A stretch of 64,000 bases of DNA from Flavobacterium proteolyticum (GCF_015223105.1 NZ_JADFTZ010000001.1:558001-622000); one strand, 5' to 3'. Shown: positions 38,115-47,412, counted from the stretch's first letter. The notes: a model not told the origin generated them from the sequence alone. A program made the numbers and translations.

Positions 38115-38465
38115 ATGCAAATTCAAGTAGTAAAATCGAAAATTCATAGAGTAACCGTAACGGGTGCCGATTTGAATTACATAGGAAGTATCACCATTGA
38201 CGAAGCCTTAATGGAAGCGTCTAACATTATTGAAGGTGAAAAAGTACAAATCGTTAACATTAATAATGGCGAACGATTAGAAACGTATGCTATCAAAGGA
38301 CCTAGAAACACAGGCGAAATCACATTGAACGGACCAGCAGCTCGTAAAGTGCACCGTGGTGATATTGTTATTATCATTTCTTACGGAATTATGGACTTTG
38401 AAGAAGCTAAAAAATTCAAGCCTACTTTAGTTTTCCCTAACGAGAAAGACAACTCTTTAACTTAG
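38115..38465 (+). CDS. panD: aspartate 1-decarboxylase precursor
   Basis: A 116-residue pyruvoyl enzyme turning aspartate into beta-alanine for pantothenate synthesis. The self-processing Gly24-Ser25 site is present (NYIGSITID), as is the later [20 protein letters not shown] block. It is usually processed into two chains. It lies directly behind panC and just ahead of a membrane protein gene whose TTG start is one base past its stop. Confidence 0.96.
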   Translation: MQIQVVKSKIHRVTVTGADLNYIGSITIDEALMEASNIIEGEKVQIVNINNGERLETYAIKGPRNTGEITLNGPAARKVHRGDIVIIISYGIMDFEEAKKFKPTLVFPNEKDNSLT

Positions 38466-38466
38466 T

Positions 38467-39429
38467 TTGAAAGCCAGTATCCGAAAATTTTTAAGTCTAT
38501 CTATCCCACTTTTAATTGGGTTAGGAATTATTTATTATCAGTTTACCACTCTTTCATCTGACGAATTAGAAAAAATTAAAATCAGCTTTGTTAAAGCTGA
38601 TTATTTCTACATTTATTTATCTCTTTTTATAGCGCTTTTCGGGTTTTGGTCAAGAGCCTACCGCTGGAAATTTGCTTTACAACACTTAGGTTATCACACT
38701 AAATTTCACAACGATTTACTTACTGTTTGTGTTTCTTATTTAGTTAACTTAACCATTCCTCGCTCTGGTGAAGTATCGAGAGCAATGCTACTAAAAAAAT
38801 ATGAAGACGTCCCTTTTGACAAAGCTTTTGGAACCATCGTAGCCGAACGTATTGTTGATATGTTGATTTTTTTACTCTTTGTTGCTATCGGTTTTTTATT
38901 GCAGTTTGACACCATTTACCAATACCTAGTTAATAACGGGGTAGAATTCGAAACTTTAATTTGGGCTGGAATTTTAGGATTTGTTTTATTTATAATTTTC
39001 ATTCTAATTTGGATTTATGCCGAATGGAAGATTATCTTAAAACTTAAACAAAAACTTTCAGGATTAATTGAAGGCATGCAAAGTATCTTAAAAATGAAAG
39101 ACAAATGGAAATATATTTTTCATTCTTTCTTTATTTGGTTTTCTTACTTAGCCATGTTTTATGTAACCATTTTTGCTTTACCCGAAACCACTAATATTAG
39201 TTTTGATGTTGTAGTAATGGGATTTATTTTTGGAACACTTGCCGTTGGATTTACTAATGGCGGCTTAGGCGCTTATCCTTTAGCCGTAGCTTCAATTTTA
39301 GGTTTATACGGAATTTCGGAAGGAATTGGAACTGCCTTTGGTTATTTAATTTGGGTTTCACAAACATTGTTAACCATTTTATTAGGATTATTATCTTATT
39401 TGCTTTTACCTATTTTAAATAAAAAATAA
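38467..39429 (+). CDS. lysylphosphatidylglycerol-synthase-TM-like (flippase-like) membrane protein
   Basis: A 320-residue polytopic protein with about eight hydrophobic helices, matching the UPF0104 / LPG_synthase_TM family (WSRAYRWKFALQHLGY; VSYLVNLTIPRSGEVSRA; FGTIVAERIVDM; FTNGGLGAYPLAVASILGLY). The catalytic GNAT-like part of true MprF enzymes is absent, so a lipid or polyprenol flipping role is inferred. The start is TTG, one base after the panD stop, which implies translational coupling. Confidence 0.85.
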   Translation: MKASIRKFLSLSIPLLIGLGIIYYQFTTLSSDELEKIKISFVKADYFYIYLSLFIALFGFWSRAYRWKFALQHLGYHTKFHNDLLTVCVSYLVNLTIPRSGEVSRAMLLKKYEDVPFDKAFGTIVAERIVDMLIFLLFVAIGFLLQFDTIYQYLVNNGVEFETLIWAGILGFVLFIIFILIWIYAEWKIILKLKQKLSGLIEGMQSILKMKDKWKYIFHSFFIWFSYLAMFYVTIFALPETTNISFDVVVMGFIFGTLAVGFTNGGLGAYPLAVASILGLYGISEGIGTAFGYLIWVSQTLLTILLGLLSYLLLPILNKK

Positions 39430-39468
39430 ATTAGTAAATTGCTAATCTATTTAACCAAACTATTTAAA

Positions 39469-40677
39469 ATGAAAACCAAACTTTTCCTTTTTGCTTTATT
39501 GGTATCGTCATGCTTATTTGCACAACGCACACCAGAAACTATCGAATCTAAAAAATTAGGCACGAGAACTTTTACAGTTGTAACGCCAGCATCATACGCT
39601 ACTAGTCCAGAAAAAAGCTACCCAACTTTGTTAGTTTTAGATGGAGAATATCTACTAGATCCATTTGAAGGAATTTTAAAATATGGCGCTTATTGGGATG
39701 ATTTACCCGAAATGATTATCATCGCCGTAAATCAAAACAATGGGGAAACTCGTTTTGCAGATAGCGAATTTGACCAAGCTGGATTTCCTTCTGGTACAGG
39801 AGCAAATTTCTTTGAATTCATTGGACAAGAACTTTATCCTTATGTAGATAAAAAATACCGCACCATTCCTTTCCGAATGATTGCTGGTCATGACACTACC
39901 GCTGGATTCTTGAACTTTTACTTGTACAAAGACAACCCAATTTTCAATGCTTATATTTCATTAGCTCCAGAAATGGCTCCAGAAATGGAAAAACGTGTAG
40001 CAGAACGTTTAGCTAAAATGACTAAACCAGTTTTCTATTATCAAGCTACAGGCGAAGGTGATCTAAAAGAAATCAACGAAAAAGCAGCAGAGTTAGACGC
40101 CAATATTAAAGCCGTTCCAAATGCAATATTTAAATATCAAAACGATGCTTTCAAAGGTGCTTCGCATTATTCTTTAGTAGCTAAAGCTATCCCAAATGCC
40201 ATCTATTTTATTTTTGATGGATACCAACCGATTTCAATGGTAGAATTTCAAGATAAAATTTTAAAATTAGATGCCGGTTATACTGATTATTTAGTTGCGA
40301 AATACGACGAATTAGAAAAACGTTTTGGTTTTAAAATGAAACCAAGATTATCTGATTTTAAAGCTATCGAAGCCGCAATCATGAAAAACAAAGCTTACAA
40401 TGAATTATTAACTTTGAGTGATTATGCTAATAAACATTATCCAAAAACTACTTTAGGAACTTATCACGAAGCTTTATATTATGAAAAAACAGGTAATTAC
40501 AAGAGAGCTATTAAAACCTATCAAAGAGCTTTCACGCAAGAGCCAATTCGTGAAATAACTAAAGATTTCATGTTGAACCGTGCAGAAGCTTTAAAAGGAA
40601 AACCAGATAAACCAACTGAAGAAGCACCAGCGGAAGTTCCAACTGAAACTCCAACAGAAGAAAAAAAACAAGAATAA
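39469..40677 (+). CDS. exported esterase-fold (alpha/beta hydrolase) protein, likely non-canonical active site
   Basis: A 402-residue protein starting MKTKLFLFALLVSSCLFAQ (signal peptide). The first 260 residues resemble the esterase D/Fes-type fold (YPTLLVLDGEYLLDPF, YVDKKYRTIPFRMIAGHD). At the nucleophile elbow the expected GxSxG serine is replaced by Asp142 (GHDTTAG), so ordinary esterase activity is doubtful. The C-terminal part carries a TPR-like stretch and a Pro/Glu/Thr tail. The start is set at the ATG; the TTG ten codons upstream precedes the signal peptide. radA follows after 6 bases. Confidence 0.75.
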   Translation: MKTKLFLFALLVSSCLFAQRTPETIESKKLGTRTFTVVTPASYATSPEKSYPTLLVLDGEYLLDPFEGILKYGAYWDDLPEMIIIAVNQNNGETRFADSEFDQAGFPSGTGANFFEFIGQELYPYVDKKYRTIPFRMIAGHDTTAGFLNFYLYKDNPIFNAYISLAPEMAPEMEKRVAERLAKMTKPVFYYQATGEGDLKEINEKAAELDANIKAVPNAIFKYQNDAFKGASHYSLVAKAIPNAIYFIFDGYQPISMVEFQDKILKLDAGYTDYLVAKYDELEKRFGFKMKPRLSDFKAIEAAIMKNKAYNELLTLSDYANKHYPKTTLGTYHEALYYEKTGNYKRAIKTYQRAFTQEPIREITKDFMLNRAEALKGKPDKPTEEAPAEVPTETPTEEKKQE

Positions 40678-40683
40678 AACCAA

Positions 40684-42045
40684 ATGAGTAAAGTAAAAAC
40701 CGCTTTTTTTTGCCAAAATTGTGGCACCCAATATTCAAAATGGCAAGGTCAATGTAACGCCTGCAAAGAATGGAATACCATTGTAGAAGAATTGGTTCAA
40801 AAAGAAGAAAAAGTAGCGTGGAAAACCACAACAGCTACATCTAAAACGGCTTCAAAACCTTTACTTGTAAAAGAAATAGACACCGCACAAGAAATCCGAT
40901 TGAACACGACTGATAACGAGTTGAATCGGGTTTTGGGTGGCGGATTGGTTCCAGGTTCCTTAACGTTGTTAGGTGGCGAACCTGGGATTGGAAAAAGTAC
41001 TTTGCTCTTGCAGATTGCTTTAAAATTACCTTACAAAACGCTTTATGTTTCGGGAGAAGAAAGCCAAAAACAAATTAAAATGCGTGCCGAACGTATTACC
41101 TCAACCGGCGATAATTGTTACATTTTAACTGAAACCAAAACCCAAAATATCTTCCGTCAAATTTTAGAAATTGAGCCCGATATTGTGATTATCGATTCGA
41201 TTCAGACTTTACATACGGATTATATTGAATCGTCAGCGGGAAGTATTTCTCAGATTAGAGAATGTACAGCCGAGTTGATAAAATTTGCCAAAGAAACCAA
41301 TACACCCGTGCTTTTAATCGGTCACATAACCAAAGACGGAACCATCGCTGGACCGAAGATTTTGGAACACATGGTCGATACCGTTTTACAATTTGAAGGT
41401 GATCGAAATCACGTGTACCGCATTTTACGTTCGTTGAAAAATCGTTTTGGTTCTACTGCCGAATTAGGAATTTACGAAATGCAAGGTTCAGGCTTACGCG
41501 AAGTAGACAATCCTTCTGAAATTTTGATTTCGCATAAAGATGAACAACTTTCAGGAACCGCTATTGCTACCACTTTAGAAGGCATGCGTCCGTTGATGAT
41601 TGAAATTCAGGCTTTAGTAAGCACCGCAGTTTATGGAACACCACAAAGAAGCACCACAGGTTACAACGCCAAGCGCTTAAACATGATTTTAGCCGTTTTA
41701 GAAAAACGTGCTGGTTTTAGATTAGGCACAAAAGACGTTTTCCTAAACGTTACAGGCGGAATTTCAGTCGAAGACACCGCCATTGATTTAGCAGTTGTAG
41801 CTGCTATTTTATCCTCAAACGAAGACATTGCTATTGCAGAAGGTTTTTGCTTTGCTGGAGAAGTTGGACTTTCAGGTGAAATTAGACCTGTTAACCGCAT
41901 CGAGCAACGCATTCAAGAAGCAGAAAAATTAGGCTTTACCACGATTTTTGTTTCCAAACACAACAAAATTTCCTTGAAAAACACCGGAATCAAAATTGTT
42001 TTAGTGGCAAAGATTGAAGATGTGGTGAGTGAGTTGTTTGGCTAA
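40684..42045 (+). CDS. radA: DNA repair protein RadA
   Basis: A 453-residue RecA-like branch-migration ATPase. The N-terminal zinc finger is complete (Cys10, Cys13, Cys24, Cys27: FFCQNCGTQYSKW, QCNACKEW). Walker A is GGEPGIGKST, the RadA signature LKNRFG is present, and the C-terminal half is the Lon-protease-like domain (GGISVEDTAIDLAVVAAILS). It helps process recombination intermediates. Confidence 0.96.
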   Translation: MSKVKTAFFCQNCGTQYSKWQGQCNACKEWNTIVEELVQKEEKVAWKTTTATSKTASKPLLVKEIDTAQEIRLNTTDNELNRVLGGGLVPGSLTLLGGEPGIGKSTLLLQIALKLPYKTLYVSGEESQKQIKMRAERITSTGDNCYILTETKTQNIFRQILEIEPDIVIIDSIQTLHTDYIESSAGSISQIRECTAELIKFAKETNTPVLLIGHITKDGTIAGPKILEHMVDTVLQFEGDRNHVYRILRSLKNRFGSTAELGIYEMQGSGLREVDNPSEILISHKDEQLSGTAIATTLEGMRPLMIEIQALVSTAVYGTPQRSTTGYNAKRLNMILAVLEKRAGFRLGTKDVFLNVTGGISVEDTAIDLAVVAAILSSNEDIAIAEGFCFAGEVGLSGEIRPVNRIEQRIQEAEKLGFTTIFVSKHNKISLKNTGIKIVLVAKIEDVVSELFG

Positions 42046-42063
42046 TCTTTTAATCTTTTAGAC

Positions 42064-42321
42064 ATGAAGAAAGAAAAATTAAAAATACTTCCATTTCTAT
42101 TATTACTATTCTATTATGGAATTACCAAACTTTTTAAAGATTTGTCTTTTGAAAAGAAGATGGCAATGTTGCTACCTATTATTCTAATTTCAATAATCAT
42201 CTATAGTATTCAATACAAAAAAAATCCATCGGAAAACAAAAAAACAAAATTTTACATTTTGCTGTTTTTCATTATCGTTTCTACTTTAATAACTTGGTTT
42301 GGATATAATGCAATTGAATAA
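42064..42321 (+). CDS. small membrane protein of unknown function
   Basis: An 85-residue hydrophobic protein with three predicted helices (ILPFLLLLFYYGITKLF, MAMLLPIILISIIIYSI, FYILLFFIIVSTLITWFGYN). No family recognised. It follows radA by 18 bases on the same strand and begins the run of small unknown genes between radA and mfd. Confidence 0.65.
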   Translation: MKKEKLKILPFLLLLFYYGITKLFKDLSFEKKMAMLLPIILISIIIYSIQYKKNPSENKKTKFYILLFFIIVSTLITWFGYNAIE

Positions 42322-42344
42322 TAAACATTCTTAATTAAAAGATT

Positions 42345-42671
42345 TTGTCCGATTTAAAAGAACGAAGATTAAAAAGTCTTGATTACCAAATTCAAGAATT
42401 AGAAAACCGCCCCAATTATTATAAAAAATATTGGCTTAGGATAATTGTAATTGGTGTTTTAGTAACTTTAATTGCTCCAGAATATACAGCAAAAAATTCT
42501 AAAAATTTAATCTATTATTTTGATTACAACTATCCGTTGTGCTATACCATTGTAGCACTTTCTTACATCGTACTTTGTGCAATAATGCTATTAACTTTTA
42601 ATATCCAAGACAAGAAAAAGTTGAAGAAATTAAAAGAAGAACGCGATTTGATGGATTTGTTTAGGAGTTAA
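42345..42671 (+). CDS. small membrane protein with TTG start
   Basis: A 108-residue protein: charged N-terminus (SDLKERRLKSLDYQIQELE), two transmembrane helices (LRIIVIGVLVTLIAP; YTIVALSYIVLCAIMLLTF) and a charged C-terminal coiled-coil-like tail. The only start giving the whole domain is TTG at 42345. It is convergent with the next gene. No family recognised. Confidence 0.6.
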   Translation: MSDLKERRLKSLDYQIQELENRPNYYKKYWLRIIVIGVLVTLIAPEYTAKNSKNLIYYFDYNYPLCYTIVALSYIVLCAIMLLTFNIQDKKKLKKLKEERDLMDLFRS

Positions 42672-42687
42672 GAAAACAAGAAATTAA

Positions 42688-43278
42688 TTAAAAATATTGA
42701 GGAATAACTTGATCAGAATATAAAGGTTTTCCAATTCTAGATACTCCTTTTTTTAATTTCAAATAATTTGTGGCAAGTTGCCAAATATATTCATAACCTT
42801 TATCGCCAATTTCATTTTTCCTTCTTTCAATTTTAGTTACATCACTTGAAACTAAGTCTGCAATTATTGGATGAACTAATGTCCACATTCCTGAATTATT
42901 TTCACCAGGAATTAAATCTGATTGTAATTGAGATATTTCTGCAAATGTATTAACACAAACTAATCTATCTTGAACCTTAAAATTATATTTATTTTGGATT
43001 TTGTCTTCAAATACCAGCATGACAATACAATCAATATCTTCATTATAAGCTGCAATTAACAACGGATTTGTTTTTACAACTATTGCGCCTTGACTATCTC
43101 CATATTTTACATGCTCAGAAATAACTTCAATATGAGTTGCAAAACCCCAATTCTTGAATTTATATTTAATTTGCTGAATCGGGCTAAATATTTCTGGAAT
43201 TAGAAACTTTAATTTTTTTAAATCGATACCAATTCCAATTGAATCAGATGCGAAAGACGAATTATCGTGATATTTCAT
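42688..43278 (-). CDS. hypothetical cytoplasmic protein
   Basis: A 196-residue protein without signal peptide or transmembrane helix. Visible segments include FKNWGFATHIEVISEHVKYG and GYEYIWQLATNYLKLKKG. I do not recognise a family or catalytic motif. It lies alone on the minus strand in the accessory-looking region between radA and mfd, and is bordered upstream by the palindromic element at 43336-43440. Confidence 0.65.
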   Translation of the reverse strand: MKYHDNSSFASDSIGIGIDLKKLKFLIPEIFSPIQQIKYKFKNWGFATHIEVISEHVKYGDSQGAIVVKTNPLLIAAYNEDIDCIVMLVFEDKIQNKYNFKVQDRLVCVNTFAEISQLQSDLIPGENNSGMWTLVHPIIADLVSSDVTKIERRKNEIGDKGYEYIWQLATNYLKLKKGVSRIGKPLYSDQVIPQYF

Positions 43279-43329
43279 AGTTTTTTTAAAATAATTGAAG
43301 AAAGGTAATCATAAATTTTAACTTAAACT

Positions 43330-43535
43330 AAATGTCGATAGCGCGGAATTGCATTCCGTGCCCACAATCTACTTCAAAACAAATCTATCATAAGACCAGA
43401 CAGGTTTTTGAAACCTGTCTGGTCTAAAATTGCGCTATCGTTGCGGTGAGATATCTGAGCGGTTGGGTTTGTTTAGTAGTTAAAACACCAAACGTCGAAA
43501 GTGAGGATTTACAATTCGTGCCTACTATCAACTTC
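43330..43535. repeat. diverged 46-bp direct repeat pair
   Basis: 43330-43375 and 43490-43535 align without gaps at 35 of 46 positions (shared core GTCGAnAG and CGTGCC). They bracket the nested palindrome and suggest an ageing repeat family rather than a coding region. Confidence 0.75.
43336..43440. repeat. nested inverted-repeat (REP/MITE-like) element
   Basis: A 105-bp unit bounded by CGATAGCGC (43336-43344) and its perfect inverse GCGCTATCG (43432-43440). Inside are a palindrome GCGCGGAAT/ATTCCGTGC (43341-43361, one mismatch) and a perfect 15-bp hairpin (43393-43407 with 43411-43425, 3-base loop). No open frame of note. Confidence 0.75.
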
Positions 43536-43549
43536 TAATAATCTATGAA

Positions 43550-43918
43550 TTAAAAATTCCTATAAACATAATAAGTAAACAAAGTTAAACCTAAAGAAAA
43601 CAGACCGTAAACATCAACTAAATATTTCTTTTTCCCTAAATTATATTCATTTTTTGTAATTATAGTATCTAATTTTTTTAGTTTCAGATAATAGAAATTA
43701 TTAAAAATTACAATGACAATTTGAATTACAAAATAATAGTAATGAATTTTATATTCGAAATGAAAATTGGCTAGATAAAAAATAACATTTAAAATAGTTA
43801 ACACGTTATTTGCCTGACAAAAAGACAAAAATGTTATTACAGGAATTTCTGGCGAAGCATTTACTTTGACACTATCGCTATAAAGATTGTAAAATATGCA
43901 GTTAAAAAACCTTTTCAT
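43550..43918 (-). CDS. small multi-helix membrane protein
   Basis: A 122-residue, strongly hydrophobic and aromatic protein (FFNCIFYNLYSD, then helices near VITFLSFCQANNVLTILNVIFYL, IHYYYFVIQIVIVIFNNFYY and VYGLFSLGLTLFTYYVY). Small proteins of this kind with an N-terminal YRMYS-like segment occur widely in flavobacteria with unknown role; that likeness is from memory. It stands alone on the minus strand. Confidence 0.6.
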   Translation of the reverse strand: MKRFFNCIFYNLYSDSVKVNASPEIPVITFLSFCQANNVLTILNVIFYLANFHFEYKIHYYYFVIQIVIVIFNNFYYLKLKKLDTIITKNEYNLGKKKYLVDVYGLFSLGLTLFTYYVYRNF

Positions 43919-44008
43919 CCAGTATAAATTTACTTATTCACCTAGTAATACTTATCCAAAAAACATTTCCCTAATTGGAAATACTAGGATTTTCATCATA
44001 CAAATCCT

Positions 44009-47000
44009 CTAAATCCCCTCCAACAACTCCAACGCCTTATTCACACTTTTCACATTATCAAAAGTAAGTAATAAACGTAAGCCGTTTTTGGTTTCTTTTT
44101 CTTTTATTTTACATACATTGCCGTTGCGTTGCGCAAATTGTAGCACTTTCATAAAACGGTTACTTTGGTAGAAATCACTTTGTTGGTCGCCAATAAAATA
44201 GCCTATCATTTTGCCTTGTTTCATCATCAAACGTTCAATTCCCATAGCGGTAGCTTTCCATTTAATACGCACGCTATTTAGTAAGGCAATCGCTGGTTTT
44301 GGTAAGGCGCCAAAGCGGTCAATTAGTTTTTGTTCAAATTGTTGTAATGTAGCTTCGTCTTTAATTTGGCTTAATTCGTTGTATAAATTCAAACGCTCGG
44401 TGATGTTGTTGATGTATTCATCTGGGAACAGCAATTCAAAATCGGTATCAATTTGAATGTCTTTGACAAACTCTTTGGTTTCGATGTCGTTTTCTTCTTG
44501 GTACAAATCTTTGAATTCGTTTTCTTTCAACTCGTCAATGGCTTCGTTCATGATTTTTTGGTAGGTATCAAAGCCAATTTCGTTGATAAAACCACTTTGT
44601 TCTCCGCCTAATAAATCACCCGCACCACGAATTTCCAAATCCTTCATCGCAATGTTAAAACCGCTTCCTAATTCGCTGAATTGCTCCAAAGCCGTAATAC
44701 GTTTTTGCGCTTCTCCCGTCATCATCGAATACGGCGGCGTAATGAAATAACAAAACGCTTTTTTATTACTTCTTCCCACGCGACCACGCATTTGGTGCAA
44801 ATCAGACAAGCCGAAATTATTAGCATTATTGATAAAAATCGTATTCGCATTCGGTACATCTAATCCACTTTCGATGATTGTGGTAGCTACCAAAACATCA
44901 AATTCACCTTCCATGAAAGCCAACATCAATTCTTCTAGTTTCTTCCCATCCATTTGACCGTGACCGATGCCTACTTTTGCTCCTGGCACCAAGCGTTGAA
45001 TCATTCCGGCAACTTCTTTGATGTTTTCAATTCGATTATTGATGAAATAAACTTGTCCACCACGCTGAATTTCATACGAAACCGCATCGCGAATCACTTC
45101 TTCATTAAAACGAATAACTTGCGTTTCAATCGGATAACGATTTGGCGGAGGCGTTGTAATTACTGATAAATCGCGAGCCGCCATCAACGAAAACTGCAAC
45201 GTTCTCGGAATCGGAGTTGCAGTTAATGTCAAGGTATCGACATTCGTAGCAATAGTTTTCAATTTGTCTTTTACGTTTACTCCGAACTTTTGTTCTTCAT
45301 CGATAATCAACAATCCTAAATCTTTAAACACTACATTTTTGTTTACCAATTGATGTGTTCCAATTAAAATATCGACTTTTCCTTCTTGTAGTTTTTGAAG
45401 GGTTTCCGCTTTTTGTTTCGCTGTTCTAAATCGGTTCAAATAACTCACAGTAACCGGCATATCTTTCAAACGTTCCGAAAACGTGCGGTAATGTTGATAG
45501 GCTAAAATAGTTGTTGGCACTAAAACGGCAACTTGTTTTCCATTATCCACTGCTTTAAAAGCCGCACGAATAGCAACTTCTGTTTTTCCGAAACCAACAT
45601 CGCCACAGACTAATCGGTCCATTGGACGTTCGTTTTCCATATCGGCTTTTACATCGGCTGTAGCGGTAACTTGGTCGGGCGTATCTTCGTAAATGAACGA
45701 ACTTTCTAATTCTTTTTGCAAATAACTATCGGGTGCAAACTGAAAACCTTTATCTAATCTTCGCTTTGCATACAACTGAATTAAGTTGAACGCAATGTGT
45801 TTTACACGTGCTTTTGTCTTTTGTTTTAAGGCTTTCCAAGCGTTGCTTCCTAATTTGTAAATCTTAGGTGGCGCGCCATCTTTCCCGTTATATTTTGAGA
45901 TTTTGTGTAGCGAATGAATGCTCACATACACAATATCGTTATCGGCATAGACCAATTTTATGGCTTCTTGCGTTTTGCCTTCGACCTGAATTTTCTGCAA
46001 ACCACCAAACTTTCCAATTCCGTGATCGATGTGCGTTACATAATCGCCCACCGACAAGGAAGTCAATTCTTTTAACGTAATCGTTTGCTTTTTAGAATAC
46101 CCATTTTTGATAGAAAACTTATGGTAACGCTCAAAAATTTGATGATCAGTGTAACACGCTATTTGATTTTCTTCATCGATGAAACCCTCAAACAAAGGCA
46201 ACACCATGGTTTTGTATTGTTTGCGAATGCTTTCGTGATTGGCTTCATCAATATCTTCAAAAATATCATGAAAACGACTCGCCTGATTTTCATTAGAACA
46301 ACACAAATAATTTTTGTAACCATTAAAATGATTTTCGCTCAAATTATTCAACAACAAATCAAATTGTTTATTGAACGAAGGTTGCGGCTGAATATGAAAT
46401 TCAACTTTTTTATCGGTTTTAAAAACAGCGTTCGTATGTAATTCAATTACTGAAAAATCAAGAGCTCTTTTCAAAAATTGCTTTTGATTTAGGAATAATT
46501 CTTCGGGTTTTGCGTGTTGAATGTCTTTGGATAATTTCTCGAAAGCTTCATTGGCTTTATCGAATAATTTATCCAATTGTTGTCCTAATAATTCGGTATT
46601 TTGAATCACTAAAACCGTTTTTTCGTTGATATAATCTAAGAAACTTTCGCGATTTTCTTGCAGTAATTTATTCTCGACATTTGGGATAATCGAAATCTTT
46701 TTCAGCTTTTCAACTGATAATTGGGTTTCCACATCAAAACTTCGGATGCTATCGACTTCGTTTCCGAAAAATTCAATTCGGTACGGATTATCATTGGAAA
46801 ACGAAAACACGTCTATGATTCCACCACGAACGGAAAATTCGCCTGGTTCCGTAACAAAATCGACACGTTTGAAATTGTATTCAAATAAGGTTTCGTTGAT
46901 AAAATCGATAGACAAATTATCACCAACCGACAATTTCAAAGTGTTTTTCTCTAACTCTTTTCGAGTAACTACTTTTTCAAAAATGGCTTCGGCGTAGGAA

Positions 47001-47362
47001 ACAATAATCGCAGGTTTTTTTCGCGAATTGATTCGATTTAAAACTTCGGCACGTAACAAAACATTAGCGTTGTCGGTTTCTTCAATTTGGTAAGGTCTTC
47101 TGTACGAACTTGGGTAAAAAAGAACGTCTTCGGTATTAATTAATTGCTCTAAATCGTTCAAATAATACGCTGCTTCTTCTTTATTACTGAATAAAATCAG
47201 GAAAGGAAGTTCAGATTTTTTAAACAACGAATGTGCCACAAAAGACAACGAAGACCCGACCAAACCCGTCATTTGAGACTTTTGGCGCGCTGCGAATGTA
47301 CTTTCTAAAAGGGCAATCTTTGGTGACTTATCGTAAATGGATATAATATCGGACTTGCTCAA
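44009..47362 (-). CDS. mfd: transcription-repair coupling factor
   Basis: A 1117-residue SF2 translocase that removes stalled RNA polymerase and recruits UvrA. N-terminal UvrB-homology region (YFPSS-type segment VLFYPSSYRRPYQ; RGGIIDVFSF), RNAP-interacting domain (VGDYVTHIDHGIGKFGG), helicase core with Walker A VCGDVGFGKTEVAIRA and DEEQ box LIIDEEQKFG, motif VI (HQMRGRVGRS), and a C-terminal TRCF domain. It has its own promoter, whose -33 element lies in the terminator hairpin of the upstream gene. Confidence 0.97.
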   Translation of the reverse strand: MSKSDIISIYDKSPKIALLESTFAARQKSQMTGLVGSSLSFVAHSLFKKSELPFLILFSNKEEAAYYLNDLEQLINTEDVLFYPSSYRRPYQIEETDNANVLLRAEVLNRINSRKKPAIIVSYAEAIFEKVVTRKELEKNTLKLSVGDNLSIDFINETLFEYNFKRVDFVTEPGEFSVRGGIIDVFSFSNDNPYRIEFFGNEVDSIRSFDVETQLSVEKLKKISIIPNVENKLLQENRESFLDYINEKTVLVIQNTELLGQQLDKLFDKANEAFEKLSKDIQHAKPEELFLNQKQFLKRALDFSVIELHTNAVFKTDKKVEFHIQPQPSFNKQFDLLLNNLSENHFNGYKNYLCCSNENQASRFHDIFEDIDEANHESIRKQYKTMVLPLFEGFIDEENQIACYTDHQIFERYHKFSIKNGYSKKQTITLKELTSLSVGDYVTHIDHGIGKFGGLQKIQVEGKTQEAIKLVYADNDIVYVSIHSLHKISKYNGKDGAPPKIYKLGSNAWKALKQKTKARVKHIAFNLIQLYAKRRLDKGFQFAPDSYLQKELESSFIYEDTPDQVTATADVKADMENERPMDRLVCGDVGFGKTEVAIRAAFKAVDNGKQVAVLVPTTILAYQHYRTFSERLKDMPVTVSYLNRFRTAKQKAETLQKLQEGKVDILIGTHQLVNKNVVFKDLGLLIIDEEQKFGVNVKDKLKTIATNVDTLTLTATPIPRTLQFSLMAARDLSVITTPPPNRYPIETQVIRFNEEVIRDAVSYEIQRGGQVYFINNRIENIKEVAGMIQRLVPGAKVGIGHGQMDGKKLEELMLAFMEGEFDVLVATTIIESGLDVPNANTIFINNANNFGLSDLHQMRGRVGRSNKKAFCYFITPPYSMMTGEAQKRITALEQFSELGSGFNIAMKDLEIRGAGDLLGGEQSGFINEIGFDTYQKIMNEAIDELKENEFKDLYQEENDIETKEFVKDIQIDTDFELLFPDEYINNITERLNLYNELSQIKDEATLQQFEQKLIDRFGALPKPAIALLNSVRIKWKATAMGIERLMMKQGKMIGYFIGDQQSDFYQSNRFMKVLQFAQRNGNVCKIKEKETKNGLRLLLTFDNVKSVNKALELLEGI

Positions 47363-47383
47363 AATGAAATTTTTAATGGACTA

Positions 47384-47412
47384 CAAAAATAAAAAAACCA
47401 CTACGTTTTCAA
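47384..47412 (-). promoter_or_regulatory. promoter of mfd
   Basis: On the minus strand TTG (47410-47412), 18 bases, then TATTTTTG (47384-47391). The TTG falls in the loop of the terminator hairpin at 47396-47428. Confidence 0.65.

Noticed and set aside
46085..46441. 118-codon open frame on the plus strand inside mfd
   Set aside because: It is antisense to the well-conserved mfd frame, has no promoter or family match, and low-GC genomes give many such frames. The same holds for other antisense frames, for example in sucB, sucA, glmS and the RND permease gene.
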